Below, one piece after another: positions 6,691-13,208 of a stretch of 14,409 nucleotides of DNA. Position 1 is the first letter of the stretch. Each line of letters starts with the position of its first letter. The position numbers were made by a program, and so were the translations under genes. The notes under the pieces were generated by a model. The model had not been told where the DNA came from, did not search any database, and was given only the letters and a program-made list of their open reading frames with translations. Source of the stretch: JAENVT01 sp031373785. GTDB lineage: Bacteria; Actinomycetota; Acidimicrobiia; Acidimicrobiales; Ilumatobacteraceae. The DNA lies in NCBI GenBank assembly GCA_031373785.1, contig JANMNE010000002.1, positions 1 to 14,409 of the forward strand, written 5' to 3'.

Positions 6691-7632
6691 GTGAGTGAAC
6701 CGCTCGTTTCGGCTCGGGGCCTGGCCAAGAAATATGGGGAGTTCGTCGCGGTCGACTCCATCGACTTCGACGTCGAGCCGGGCGAGGTCTTCGGCTTCCT
6801 CGGACCCAACGGCGCCGGCAAGTCGACGACGATGCGGATGATCGGGTGCGTGTCGCCCGTGTCGGCGGGCTCGCTGCGCATCTTCGGCATGGACGCCGCG
6901 TCCAACGGTCGACAGATCCGGGCCAGGTTGGGCGTGGTGCCACAGCTCGACACGCTCGACAAGGAACTGAGTGTGATGGAGAACCTCGTGCTGTACGGCC
7001 GGTACTTCGACATCCCGCGGGCGGAGTGCCGCCGACGGGCGAAGGAGTTGCTCGAGCTCGTGCAGCTCGGCGAGCGCGCCGACAGCTTGGTCGATCAGCT
7101 GAGTGGCGGGATGATGCGACGCCTGTCGATCACGCGGGCGTTGATCAACCAACCAGACCTGCTCATCCTCGACGAGCCGACGACCGGTCTCGACCCGCAG
7201 GCGCGACACGTCGTGTGGGATCGGCTGTATCGCTTGAAGCACGACGGTGTCACCCAGATCATCACGACGCACTACATGGACGAGGCGGAGCAGTTGTGTG
7301 ATCGGCTGGTCGTGATGGACGGCGGACGCATCGCCGCGACCGGGTCACCGAGGTCGCTGATCGAGCAGTACTCCACCAAGGAGGTGCTCGAACTGCGGTT
7401 CGCCCCGAACGGCGACGTCACGACAGATCACCAGGCGTTGGGAAGCGAGCCGTTCGCCATCGGCCAACGTGTCGAAGTGCTGCCGGATCGCACCCTGGTC
7501 TACGCCGACGATGGCGAAGCCGCGCTCGCCGAGGTGCATGCACGCGGCGTCCAGCCGATCAGTTCGCTGGTGCGTCGTTCGAGCCTGGAGGACGTGTTCT
7601 TGCACCTCACCGGACGGACGTTGGTGGACTAG
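6691..7632 (+). CDS. ABC transporter ATP-binding protein, NodI/DrrA-like
   Basis: A 313 aa ATPase subunit for an ABC-2-type exporter, located on the cytoplasmic face. It has Walker A GPNGAGKST at 38-46, Q-loop Gln85 (VVPQLDTLD), the signature LSGGMMRRLSI at 137-147, Walker B LLILDEPTTGLD at 157-168 and switch His194 in TTHYMDEAE. A roughly 90-residue C-terminal domain follows, as in the DrrA/NodI group. LSGGMMRR closely resembles NodI-type signatures. The GTG at 6691 is preferred over 6679 because of the -10 box between them. Two permease genes follow directly, so this ATPase probably powers both. The exported substrate cannot be read from the sequence; related systems move lipo-oligosaccharides, polyketide drugs or other hydrophobic molecules. 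Confidence 0.93.
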   Translation: MSEPLVSARGLAKKYGEFVAVDSIDFDVEPGEVFGFLGPNGAGKSTTMRMIGCVSPVSAGSLRIFGMDAASNGRQIRARLGVVPQLDTLDKELSVMENLVLYGRYFDIPRAECRRRAKELLELVQLGERADSLVDQLSGGMMRRLSITRALINQPDLLILDEPTTGLDPQARHVVWDRLYRLKHDGVTQIITTHYMDEAEQLCDRLVVMDGGRIAATGSPRSLIEQYSTKEVLELRFAPNGDVTTDHQALGSEPFAIGQRVEVLPDRTLVYADDGEAALAEVHARGVQPISSLVRRSSLEDVFLHLTGRTLVD

Positions 7633-7634
7633 GC

Positions 7635-8423
7635 ATGGCGATGACGACACCTGGCTCGGTGCGCGTGGTGTTCTGGCACGCCACGGTGTTCCGGCGTTTC
7701 TGGGTCACCAACGCGCTGGCGTCGTTCGTGCAGCCGCTGCTGTACATCCTGGGCCTCGGTGTGGGCGTGGGGGCGCTCGTGGATCGCACGGCCCGTTCGG
7801 CCGACGTGCTCGGCGGTGCGTCGTACGTCGCCTACATCGCACCGGGGTTGATGGTCACGACGGCCATGGCTGTGGCCTCGGCGGAGAGCTTGTGGCCGAT
7901 CCTTGGGGGCTTCATCTGGAATCGGTCGTACTACGCGATCTCGGCCACACCGCTTGGCCCGACCGACATCGTCGGCGGGCATGCGTTGTGGATGGCCACA
8001 CGCTGCATTGTGACCAGCATCATGGTTGCCGCCGTACTCGTGTGCTTTCCCGAGGCGCGGTCGTGGGGCCTGATCCCTGCCATCCCGGTCTCGGCCTTCA
8101 CCGGGCTTGCATTCGCGATGCCACTGATGGCGTTCTCGGCGAAGCGGGTGATGGATGCCGGCTTTGCGGCGATGCAGCGGTTCGCGATCATCCCGCTGTT
8201 CCTGTTCGGCGGTGCGTTCTACCCGATCTCGCAATTGCCCGGCTGGACCCAGGCGATCATCAGGGTCGTGCCGTTGTGGCACGGCGTCGAGCTGGCCCGC
8301 AGTTTCACCCTCGGCCACGTCGACGCCTCGGACACGGCGTGGCACGTCGTCGTCCCGCTGTGCTGGATCGTTGCCGGCACCGCCCTTGCCCGGCGGTTCG
8401 TTCGGCAGCGGTTGTACGTATGA
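7635..8423 (+). CDS. ABC-2 type transporter permease 1 (NodJ/DrrB-like)
   Basis: A 262 aa integral membrane protein with about six hydrophobic segments. The first, FVQPLLYILGLGVGVG, is near residues 31-46. Others include YIAPGLMVTTAMAVAS, a segment around CIVTSIMVAAVLVCF, one around GLAFAMPLMAFSA, and FLFGGAFYPI before LPGWTQAIIRVVPLWHGVELAR. The YIAPGLM, FGGAFYPI and PLWHGVEL blocks are hallmarks of the NodJ-type ABC-2 permease family. The gene starts 2 nt after the ATPase stop, and its stop overlaps the start of permease 2. It probably forms the membrane channel with permease 2 as a heterodimer. The substrate is unknown. Confidence 0.9.
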   Translation: MAMTTPGSVRVVFWHATVFRRFWVTNALASFVQPLLYILGLGVGVGALVDRTARSADVLGGASYVAYIAPGLMVTTAMAVASAESLWPILGGFIWNRSYYAISATPLGPTDIVGGHALWMATRCIVTSIMVAAVLVCFPEARSWGLIPAIPVSAFTGLAFAMPLMAFSAKRVMDAGFAAMQRFAIIPLFLFGGAFYPISQLPGWTQAIIRVVPLWHGVELARSFTLGHVDASDTAWHVVVPLCWIVAGTALARRFVRQRLYV

Positions 8424-9217
8424 CTCTGGTCCTGCGGATGCTCCCGCCGATGCTTCGCGATGTGCGCCGGCCACAGCGCATGGTCGAGCGCAACATCGTG
8501 GCGTATCGCCGGCAGTGGCTGATCTTGTTCAGCGGCTTCTTCGAGCCGCTCTTCTACCTGCTCTCGATGCGCGTCGGCCTGGGAGACCTGATCGGCGGCG
8601 TCTCGGTCGGTGGCCACCTGGTGCCCTATGACCAGTTCGTCGCGCCCGGGTTGATGGCTGCCTCGGCGATGAATGGCGCTGTGTACGACTCGACGATGAA
8701 CGTGTACCACAAGTTGAAGTGGGCCCGCATCTACGACGGAGCGCTGGCGACGCCGATGTCGGCCGGTGATGTCGCGGTCGGCGAGATCACGTGGGCCCTG
8801 ATCCGCGGGCAGATCTACGCGGTCGGGTTCCTCGCCGTGATGTGGGGATTGGGCCTGGTCGGGTCGCCATGGGTGCTGCTCGCACTGCCGTGTTGCGCCC
8901 TCATCGGCCTGGCGTTCGCGTCCGTCGGATTCGCCGTGACCACGTTCATGCGCGGGTTCAGCGACTTCGAGTTCGTGCCGACGGCGACCATGCCGATGTT
9001 CTTGTTCTCGGCGACGTTCTTCCCGTTGAGCAGCTACGGCCAATGGTCGTGGTTGGCGCAGCTGTCACCGCTCTACCACGGAGTTGCTCTGGTGAGGGCG
9101 GCCAACGCAGGCGTGTTCACGGTGTCCAGCATCGGTCACGTCGTCGTGCTGATCGCCATCGCGGCGGTCGCAGTGAGCATCGCCGCGCGGCGTCTCGGCA
9201 CGCTCTTGCTGTCGTAG
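8420..9217 (+). CDS. ABC-2 type transporter permease 2 (NodJ/DrrB-like)
   Basis: A 265 aa membrane protein that is a paralogue of the preceding gene product. It shows the same family blocks: FFEPLFYLLSMRVGLG, FVAPGLMAASAMNGAVYDS, FLFSATFFPLSSYGQWSWLAQLSPLYHGVALVRA, and a final hydrophobic helix around VVVLIAIAAVAVSIAARRL. Its start ATG overlaps the stop of permease 1 in an ATGA (8420-8423), which implies coupled translation and equimolar synthesis, consistent with a heterodimeric pore served by the single upstream ATPase. It has a longer N-terminal stretch (about 30 residues, Arg-rich) before the first TM than permease 1. The gene ends 13 bp from the convergent lipoprotein stop, with no obvious strong terminator between. 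Confidence 0.9.
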   Translation: MTLVLRMLPPMLRDVRRPQRMVERNIVAYRRQWLILFSGFFEPLFYLLSMRVGLGDLIGGVSVGGHLVPYDQFVAPGLMAASAMNGAVYDSTMNVYHKLKWARIYDGALATPMSAGDVAVGEITWALIRGQIYAVGFLAVMWGLGLVGSPWVLLALPCCALIGLAFASVGFAVTTFMRGFSDFEFVPTATMPMFLFSATFFPLSSYGQWSWLAQLSPLYHGVALVRAANAGVFTVSSIGHVVVLIAIAAVAVSIAARRLGTLLLS

Positions 9218-9230
9218 ATCGCAGGCGATG

Positions 9231-9866
9231 TCACGCGGGAGCAGGCCCGGGTGATGGCACGGACGGGAACGCAGGCAGCGAGGTCACCACGCGGCCGGGG
9301 AAGTCGTAGCGGGTCAGTGGCTCGCTCCGTAGCTCACCGCTGGCCGCCGGCCACTGCTGGGGCACACCGTCGATCGCGATCGTGACCGCCGAAACGCCAC
9401 TGATCTCCGACGCCGTCAACACGATCTGGGCGACACCGTCGATCAAGGCCTCACTCGTCAGCTGCTGCAACTCGCTCGATACGTTGACGACCAGCTTGTC
9501 ACCGTCCTGGGCGACATCGAGCAAGCGGGTGCCGGGAGGGATCGCCGTACGGAGGAGTCGCTGCAACTCCCCGGAGTTGGGCCCTTCGAACAGGGCCTGC
9601 ATGGCCTCGGCGGGCGTGTCACCGACATCGCGGGCGACGGACTGCAGCGTGCGCGGCTGCCCGACGACGACCTCGGGAGACAGCAGGAAGATCCTGCCCG
9701 AGCCGGTCGCTGCGCCGGCCGGCTGGTCGAAGTTGACACGAAGGTCCTGGCGGTCGCGAACCGCTATGTCGCGTGGCGTGCCCTCCGGATCGATCGAGCA
9801 CGATGTCAGCCCGATCACCAGTGCGCCGATGACGGCGCCCGAACGCACCACGCGCGACAGCGTCAT
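9231..9866 (-). CDS. GerMN-domain lipoprotein in the LpqB position of an mtrAB operon
   Basis: A 211 aa predicted lipoprotein. The signal sequence ends in the lipobox L20-T-S-C23, so Cys23 would carry the lipid anchor on the outer face of the membrane. The only recognisable domain, at about 58-170, is GerMN-like: ALFEGPNSGELQRLLRTAIPPGTRLLDV, then DKLVVNVSSEL, then AQIVLTASEISGVSAVTIAIDG. The C-terminus is Pro-rich (FPSVPSPGPAPA). In mycobacteria and relatives the gene after mtrB is lpqB, a protein of nearly 600 aa with GerMN plus a C-terminal propeller-like region. This protein has the GerMN part but lacks the rest. Its ATG overlaps the mtrB stop (ATGA, 9863-9866). A role in modulating the MtrB sensor is inferred from LpqB and from position. 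Confidence 0.85.
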   Translation of the reverse strand: MTLSRVVRSGAVIGALVIGLTSCSIDPEGTPRDIAVRDRQDLRVNFDQPAGAATGSGRIFLLSPEVVVGQPRTLQSVARDVGDTPAEAMQALFEGPNSGELQRLLRTAIPPGTRLLDVAQDGDKLVVNVSSELQQLTSEALIDGVAQIVLTASEISGVSAVTIAIDGVPQQWPAASGELRSEPLTRYDFPGRVVTSLPAFPSVPSPGPAPA

Positions 9867-11350
9867 CCGATGCCGACCTCCTCCGCCGGCAGCTCCAACA
9901 CGAAGCGTGCTCCCGGCTCTCCGTCGACGCGATCTTCCACCCACACCCGGCCGCCATGCATGCGCACGTGCTCGTCGACCAGAGCCAGCCCCAACCCGGC
10001 ACCATCGCTGCTCGACCGGCGACCGGCGACTGCACCTCGGGCGAACCGCTCGAACACCAGCGCCCGCTCCTCGGGCGGGACCCCGGGACCATGATCCTCC
10101 ACGGCGATCCACACGTGTGCCAGTGGCTCGCCCTCGCCCTCGGCCTCGGTCACCGTGATCTCCGGTGCTCCGCCCCCGTGCACGCGAGCATTGTCGATCA
10201 GGTTCGCCACGACTCGTGCCAGCCGGCGTCGGTCACCTCGCAGGATCAGACCCTCGGCACGATCGCTGACGGTCAGCTTGGTCTGCGGGAGGCTGCTGAC
10301 GGCAACGGCCTGGCGGACGAACTCGGCGACAAGTAGGTCTTCCAGATGCAGACGGATCGCCCCGGCATCGAACCGCGAGATCTCCAGCAGGTCCTCGACC
10401 AGTCCTTGGAACCGAGTGACGTCGCCGACCAGCAGGTCGAGCGCGGCCTGGGCACGGTCGGGCATCTCGTCACGGCGGGCTTGCATCACCTCGACGCTGG
10501 CGGCCAGTGTCATCAGTGGCGATCGCAACTCGTGACTGACGTCGCTGGCGAAGCGGGCATCGCGTTCGACACGGTTCTGCAGGGCTTCGGCCATGTCGTT
10601 GAACGCCGTCGACAGCAGCTGGAGATCGTGATCGTCGGTGTTCTCCAGCCGGGTGTCGAGACGGCCGCCGGCGATCGCCTTGGCAGCCTGTGCTGCGTCG
10701 CCGAGCGGGCGGATCACCCGTTTGGCGGCGATCATCCCGGTCAGCGCCCCGGCGAGCGTCGTGATCAACCCGCCGAACAGGAGGCTGAGGCCCACGTTGC
10801 GCAGCGTCGCGTTGGCGTCGGAGAGGTCGGCGAACTCGAAGTAGGCGGCGGTCGAGGACTCGAGGGGGATGCCGATCACCAGGGTCGGCACTCGGTCGAA
10901 CGAGATGATCATCTGGGCCGGGATCCGGTCGACGATCACCCGGGCCTGCATGGACTCCGGGATCACCTCCGAGGTGAACTTGGCCGATGGCGACGCCCAC
11001 GCGCCGTCGATGTTGATCGCGGCTTGCGCCACCCCGACCTGTTGGAGCCGGTCGATGACCGCGTTGGCGCTGGTGTTGCCGGCACTGATCTCGCGTTGAG
11101 CGACCCGGGCGTTGCGGTACGCCTGGTCGGTGCTCGTACGTTCACGCTGATTGATCAGGCTGCTTCGCGTGAAGGAGTACGCCACAGCGGCGAGGAACGT
11201 CGACAGCAGCAACGCGCCGATGACGAACATCGACATGATGCGGGTGCGCAACCCGAAGCGCGCCGGGCGCCACTTGGCGAACAGTCCGAACGTTGTTCTG
11301 ACGAATCCCCGGCGGGGTTCGGAGACGACGCTGTCGTGCGCGATCGTCAC
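9863..11350 (-). CDS. mtrB: membrane sensor histidine kinase, MtrB type
   Basis: A 495 aa sensor kinase that would phosphorylate the response regulator encoded upstream. It has a basic cytoplasmic N-terminus of about 38 residues, TM1 at about 39-60, an extracytoplasmic domain to about 184, TM2 at about 185-207, and HAMP at about 209-262. The dimerisation domain contains RFASDVSHELRSPLMTL with phosphoacceptor His273. The ATPase domain contains NLIDNARVHG (N box), EDHGPGVP (G1) and DGAGLGLALV (G2). The RFASDVSHELRSPL and DLLEISRFDAGA blocks resemble mycobacterial MtrB, and the gene order agrees. The GTG start overlaps the regulator stop in GTGA (11347-11350), and the stop overlaps the lipoprotein start. 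In actinobacteria MtrAB controls cell-wall, division and osmotic-stress genes; the same role is inferred here. Confidence 0.92.
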   Translation of the reverse strand: MTIAHDSVVSEPRRGFVRTTFGLFAKWRPARFGLRTRIMSMFVIGALLLSTFLAAVAYSFTRSSLINQRERTSTDQAYRNARVAQREISAGNTSANAVIDRLQQVGVAQAAINIDGAWASPSAKFTSEVIPESMQARVIVDRIPAQMIISFDRVPTLVIGIPLESSTAAYFEFADLSDANATLRNVGLSLLFGGLITTLAGALTGMIAAKRVIRPLGDAAQAAKAIAGGRLDTRLENTDDHDLQLLSTAFNDMAEALQNRVERDARFASDVSHELRSPLMTLAASVEVMQARRDEMPDRAQAALDLLVGDVTRFQGLVEDLLEISRFDAGAIRLHLEDLLVAEFVRQAVAVSSLPQTKLTVSDRAEGLILRGDRRRLARVVANLIDNARVHGGGAPEITVTEAEGEGEPLAHVWIAVEDHGPGVPPEERALVFERFARGAVAGRRSSSDGAGLGLALVDEHVRMHGGRVWVEDRVDGEPGARFVLELPAEEVGIG

Positions 11351-12027
11351 GACTGAAGGCGATACCCGAGGCCGCGCACGGTGACGACGTGGCGAGGATT
11401 GGCGGCGTCGGTCTCGACCTTGGTGCGCAGGCGACGCACATGCACGTCGACGAGACGGCCATCACCGAAGTAGTCGTAGCCCCACACCTTGTCGAGCAGG
11501 CTTTCCCTGCTGAACACGCGGCCGGGGTTCTGCGCCAGTTCGCACAACAGGCGGAATTCGGTCTTGGTGAGGTGCAACTCGGTCCCACTGCGCAGCACCT
11601 TGCCCTCGTCGGGGATGATCTCGAGGTCACCGAAGATGAGGCGGGCGTGCGACGGGCTGATCGGGCGGATGCGACGAAGCAACGCCCGAATGCGTGCCGA
11701 GAGCTCTTTTGGTGCGAACGGCTTCGTGAGGTAGTCGTCGGCGCCGGCCTCGAGCCCGGCGACCACGTCGTGGGTGTCGTTGCGGGCGGTGACCATCACG
11801 ATCGGCACGTCGCTGTGGCGGCGCAACGTGCGGCACAGTTCGAAACCGTCCATGCCGGGCAGCATGATGTCGATCAGCACGACATCGGGCAGTGCCCGGT
11901 GGAACAGGTCGATGGCTTCTTCACCGCTTCCGGCTTCGTCGACCGTCCACCCCTCGTCCTCGAGGGCCAGTTTGACCGCCGTTCGGATGCGCTCGTCGTC
12001 TTCGACGGAAAGGATGCGAGTACCCAC
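11347..12027 (-). CDS. mtrA: OmpR-family response regulator, MtrA type
   Basis: A 226 aa DNA-binding response regulator. The receiver domain has the acidic pocket E9-D10-D11, phosphoacceptor Asp53 in LIDIMLPGMDG, Thr80 in MVTARNDT and Lys102 in TKPFAPKEL. The C-terminal winged-helix domain (about 130-226) includes LTKTEFRLLCELAQNPGRVF, DKVWGYDYFGDGRLVDVHV and VRGLGYR. The SDVPIVMVTARNDTHDVV, GLEAGADDYLTKPF and VWGY blocks resemble mycobacterial MtrA, and a MtrB-like kinase follows. The GTG start lies 3 nt after the stop of the upstream phosphatase gene, so the regulator is probably expressed from the same operon and not only from its own promoter. I saw no dedicated promoter in the 3-nt gap; one could lie inside the upstream gene. 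Confidence 0.93.
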   Translation of the reverse strand: MGTRILSVEDDERIRTAVKLALEDEGWTVDEAGSGEEAIDLFHRALPDVVLIDIMLPGMDGFELCRTLRRHSDVPIVMVTARNDTHDVVAGLEAGADDYLTKPFAPKELSARIRALLRRIRPISPSHARLIFGDLEIIPDEGKVLRSGTELHLTKTEFRLLCELAQNPGRVFSRESLLDKVWGYDYFGDGRLVDVHVRRLRTKVETDAANPRHVVTVRGLGYRLQS

Positions 12028-12030
12028 GGG

Positions 12031-12840
12031 TCACATGATGCCAGGGTTATGGCCAGGTTCGGTGACCGCCAACAACTCCACCATGTGGTCGAACAGTGCC
12101 GGATTGGCAGCCAGCAGCCCGCTCTGGTCGATCGGGCCACCGTCGAACCGGCCGGTTCGGCAGCCGGCCTCGCGGGCGATCAACTCGCCGGCGGCCCAAT
12201 CCCACGGCCCGAGCCATTGCTCGTAGTAGGCATCGAGCCGGCCGGCGGCGAGATAGCACAGGTCGGGTGCGGCCGCCCCGAAGCGACGGATGTCGCGAAT
12301 GCGCGGGATGACCTCGGCGACTCGCATGGCCTGGTCGCGGCGTCGCTCGACCTGGTACGAGAACCCGGTGGCGACCAGCGCCTGCTGCAGCGAGACGGTG
12401 GCGCTGCAGCGAATGGGGGAGCCGTTGAGCAGGGCGCCGCCCCCGGCGACGGCCGTGAACAACTCTCGACTGGCGGGGATGTACACGGCGCCCGCCAGTG
12501 GCCGGTCGTCGGCGAGCGCCGCGATCGACACCGCGTAGCCGGGCAGGTCGTACTGGAAGTTGGTGGTGCCGTCGATGGGATCGATCAGCCAGCGAATACC
12601 GGATGCACCGGCGTCGTCAGTGCCCTCCTCGCCGATCACGGCATCGTCGGGCCGTTCGGATCGCAGGCCCTCGACGATCAACTGCTCCGAGGCGCGGTCG
12701 AACTCGGTGACGATGTCGGTATTTGATGACTTCGTCGAGATCGATGTGAGGCCCTGCTTGCGCCCTTCGAAGACCAGCTCGCCGGCCGCGATGGCCAGAC
12801 GTGCCGCCAGATCGCACAGCTCGGGTGAGAGGTCGGTCAC
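12031..12840 (-). CDS. inositol monophosphatase-family phosphatase
   Basis: A 269 aa Mg-dependent sugar/inositol phosphatase of the IMPase (SuhB-like) family. It has TDIVTEFD (41-48), the metal ligands G70-E71-E72, the signature WLIDPIDGTTNF with Asp87 and Asp90, and the second signature WDWAAGELIAREAG with metal-binding Asp214. These residues are all intact, so it should be active. Family members hydrolyse inositol 1-phosphate, histidinol phosphate or fructose 1,6-bisphosphate; the sequence does not tell these apart by eye. The GTG start overlaps the upstream membrane-protein stop in GTGA (12837-12840), and mtrA begins 3 nt after its stop. The nearby polyprenol-phosphate-mannose synthase makes inositol phosphate an attractive substrate (phosphatidylinositol mannoside pathway), but that is inference. 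Confidence 0.92.
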   Translation of the reverse strand: MTDLSPELCDLAARLAIAAGELVFEGRKQGLTSISTKSSNTDIVTEFDRASEQLIVEGLRSERPDDAVIGEEGTDDAGASGIRWLIDPIDGTTNFQYDLPGYAVSIAALADDRPLAGAVYIPASRELFTAVAGGGALLNGSPIRCSATVSLQQALVATGFSYQVERRRDQAMRVAEVIPRIRDIRRFGAAAPDLCYLAAGRLDAYYEQWLGPWDWAAGELIAREAGCRTGRFDGGPIDQSGLLAANPALFDHMVELLAVTEPGHNPGIM

Positions 12841-13118
12841 GGGGGAGCGCCACCGTTGTTTCGACGCTCGATCTCTTTCCACTCGCCGAGTGCACGCAGC
12901 ACCAACACGGCAACCACGCTCATGCCGAGTGCGGCGACGATGGCGCCGAACAGGGCACCGAGCCCGCGTTGCGTTGCACAGGTTCCGTGGCACTGCAGCT
13001 TGACCAGCGTGTAGCCGATCAGCCCGCCTGCCAGACCGCCCAGCAGGATGGCCAGGAAGGCGGCGACCCGAGCCTTCGGGGGCGGGAGCGCGGAGAGTGG
13101 AACGTCGGTGTCTACCAC
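12837..13118 (-). CDS. small two-TM membrane protein with a CHGTC loop
   Basis: Not recognised. The 93 aa protein from the GTG at 13118 has a short Pro-rich N-terminus (PLSALPPPKAR), a Gly-rich TM1 at about 17-39, and a loop with C43-H-G-T-C47. TM2 follows at about 52-75, with a charged tail (GEWKEIERRNNGG). By the positive-inside rule the Cys loop would face outside. An earlier in-frame GTG at 13181 would add 21 residues. The later GTG is preferred because a TACGAT box lies 6 nt upstream of it and the extra residues look non-protein-like. It is the first gene of the operon leading to the IMPase and mtrAB, and its stop overlaps the IMPase start by 4 nt. The CxxxC pair could form a disulfide or bind a ligand; no function is assigned. 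Confidence 0.75.
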   Translation of the reverse strand: MVDTDVPLSALPPPKARVAAFLAILLGGLAGGLIGYTLVKLQCHGTCATQRGLGALFGAIVAALGMSVVAVLVLRALGEWKEIERRNNGGAPP

Positions 13119-13124
13119 GGGCCC

Positions 13125-13130
13125 ATCGTA
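13125..13130 (-). promoter_or_regulatory. predicted -10 box TACGAT for the operon leading to mtrAB
   Basis: On the minus strand TACGAT is followed by 6 nt and the GTG at 13118. This fits TANNNT with transcription starting at or next to the start codon. It sits in the 90-bp divergent gap shared with the mannosyl-lipid synthase gene. Assigned by pattern only. Confidence 0.4.
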
Positions 13131-13194
13131 CGGTCTGGCCAGGTGCGCCCGGTCATCGCCGGGGCGTGGCCGACCCGTCACGGCGCCGACCTCG

Positions 13195-13200
13195 TAGGCT
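13195..13200 (+). promoter_or_regulatory. predicted -10 box TAGGCT for the leaderless mannosyl-lipid synthase gene
   Basis: TAGGCT is followed by exactly 8 nt and the GTG start at 13209, the same geometry as at pfkA and at the ABC exporter. No Shine-Dalgarno sequence lies between box and start. Confidence 0.5.
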
Positions 13201-13208
13201 CAGCGGTC

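Noticed and set aside
5779..7272. 497-codon minus-strand open frame opposite pfkA and the ABC ATPase
   Set aside because: Crosses two real plus-strand genes and the promoter between them; His/Arg-rich with no motifs.
9218..9229. Small palindrome ATCGC-AG-GCGAT exactly filling the gap between the convergent permease 2 and lipoprotein stops
   Set aside because: A 5-bp stem with a 2-nt loop and no U-tract is too weak to call a terminator; it may be chance.
10346..11356. Plus-strand open frame opposite mtrB
   Set aside because: Antisense shadow of a clear histidine kinase; no start signal and no domains.
11389..12726. 445-codon plus-strand open frame opposite mtrA and the phosphatase
   Set aside because: Spans two real genes on the other strand; composition follows codon bias of those genes.
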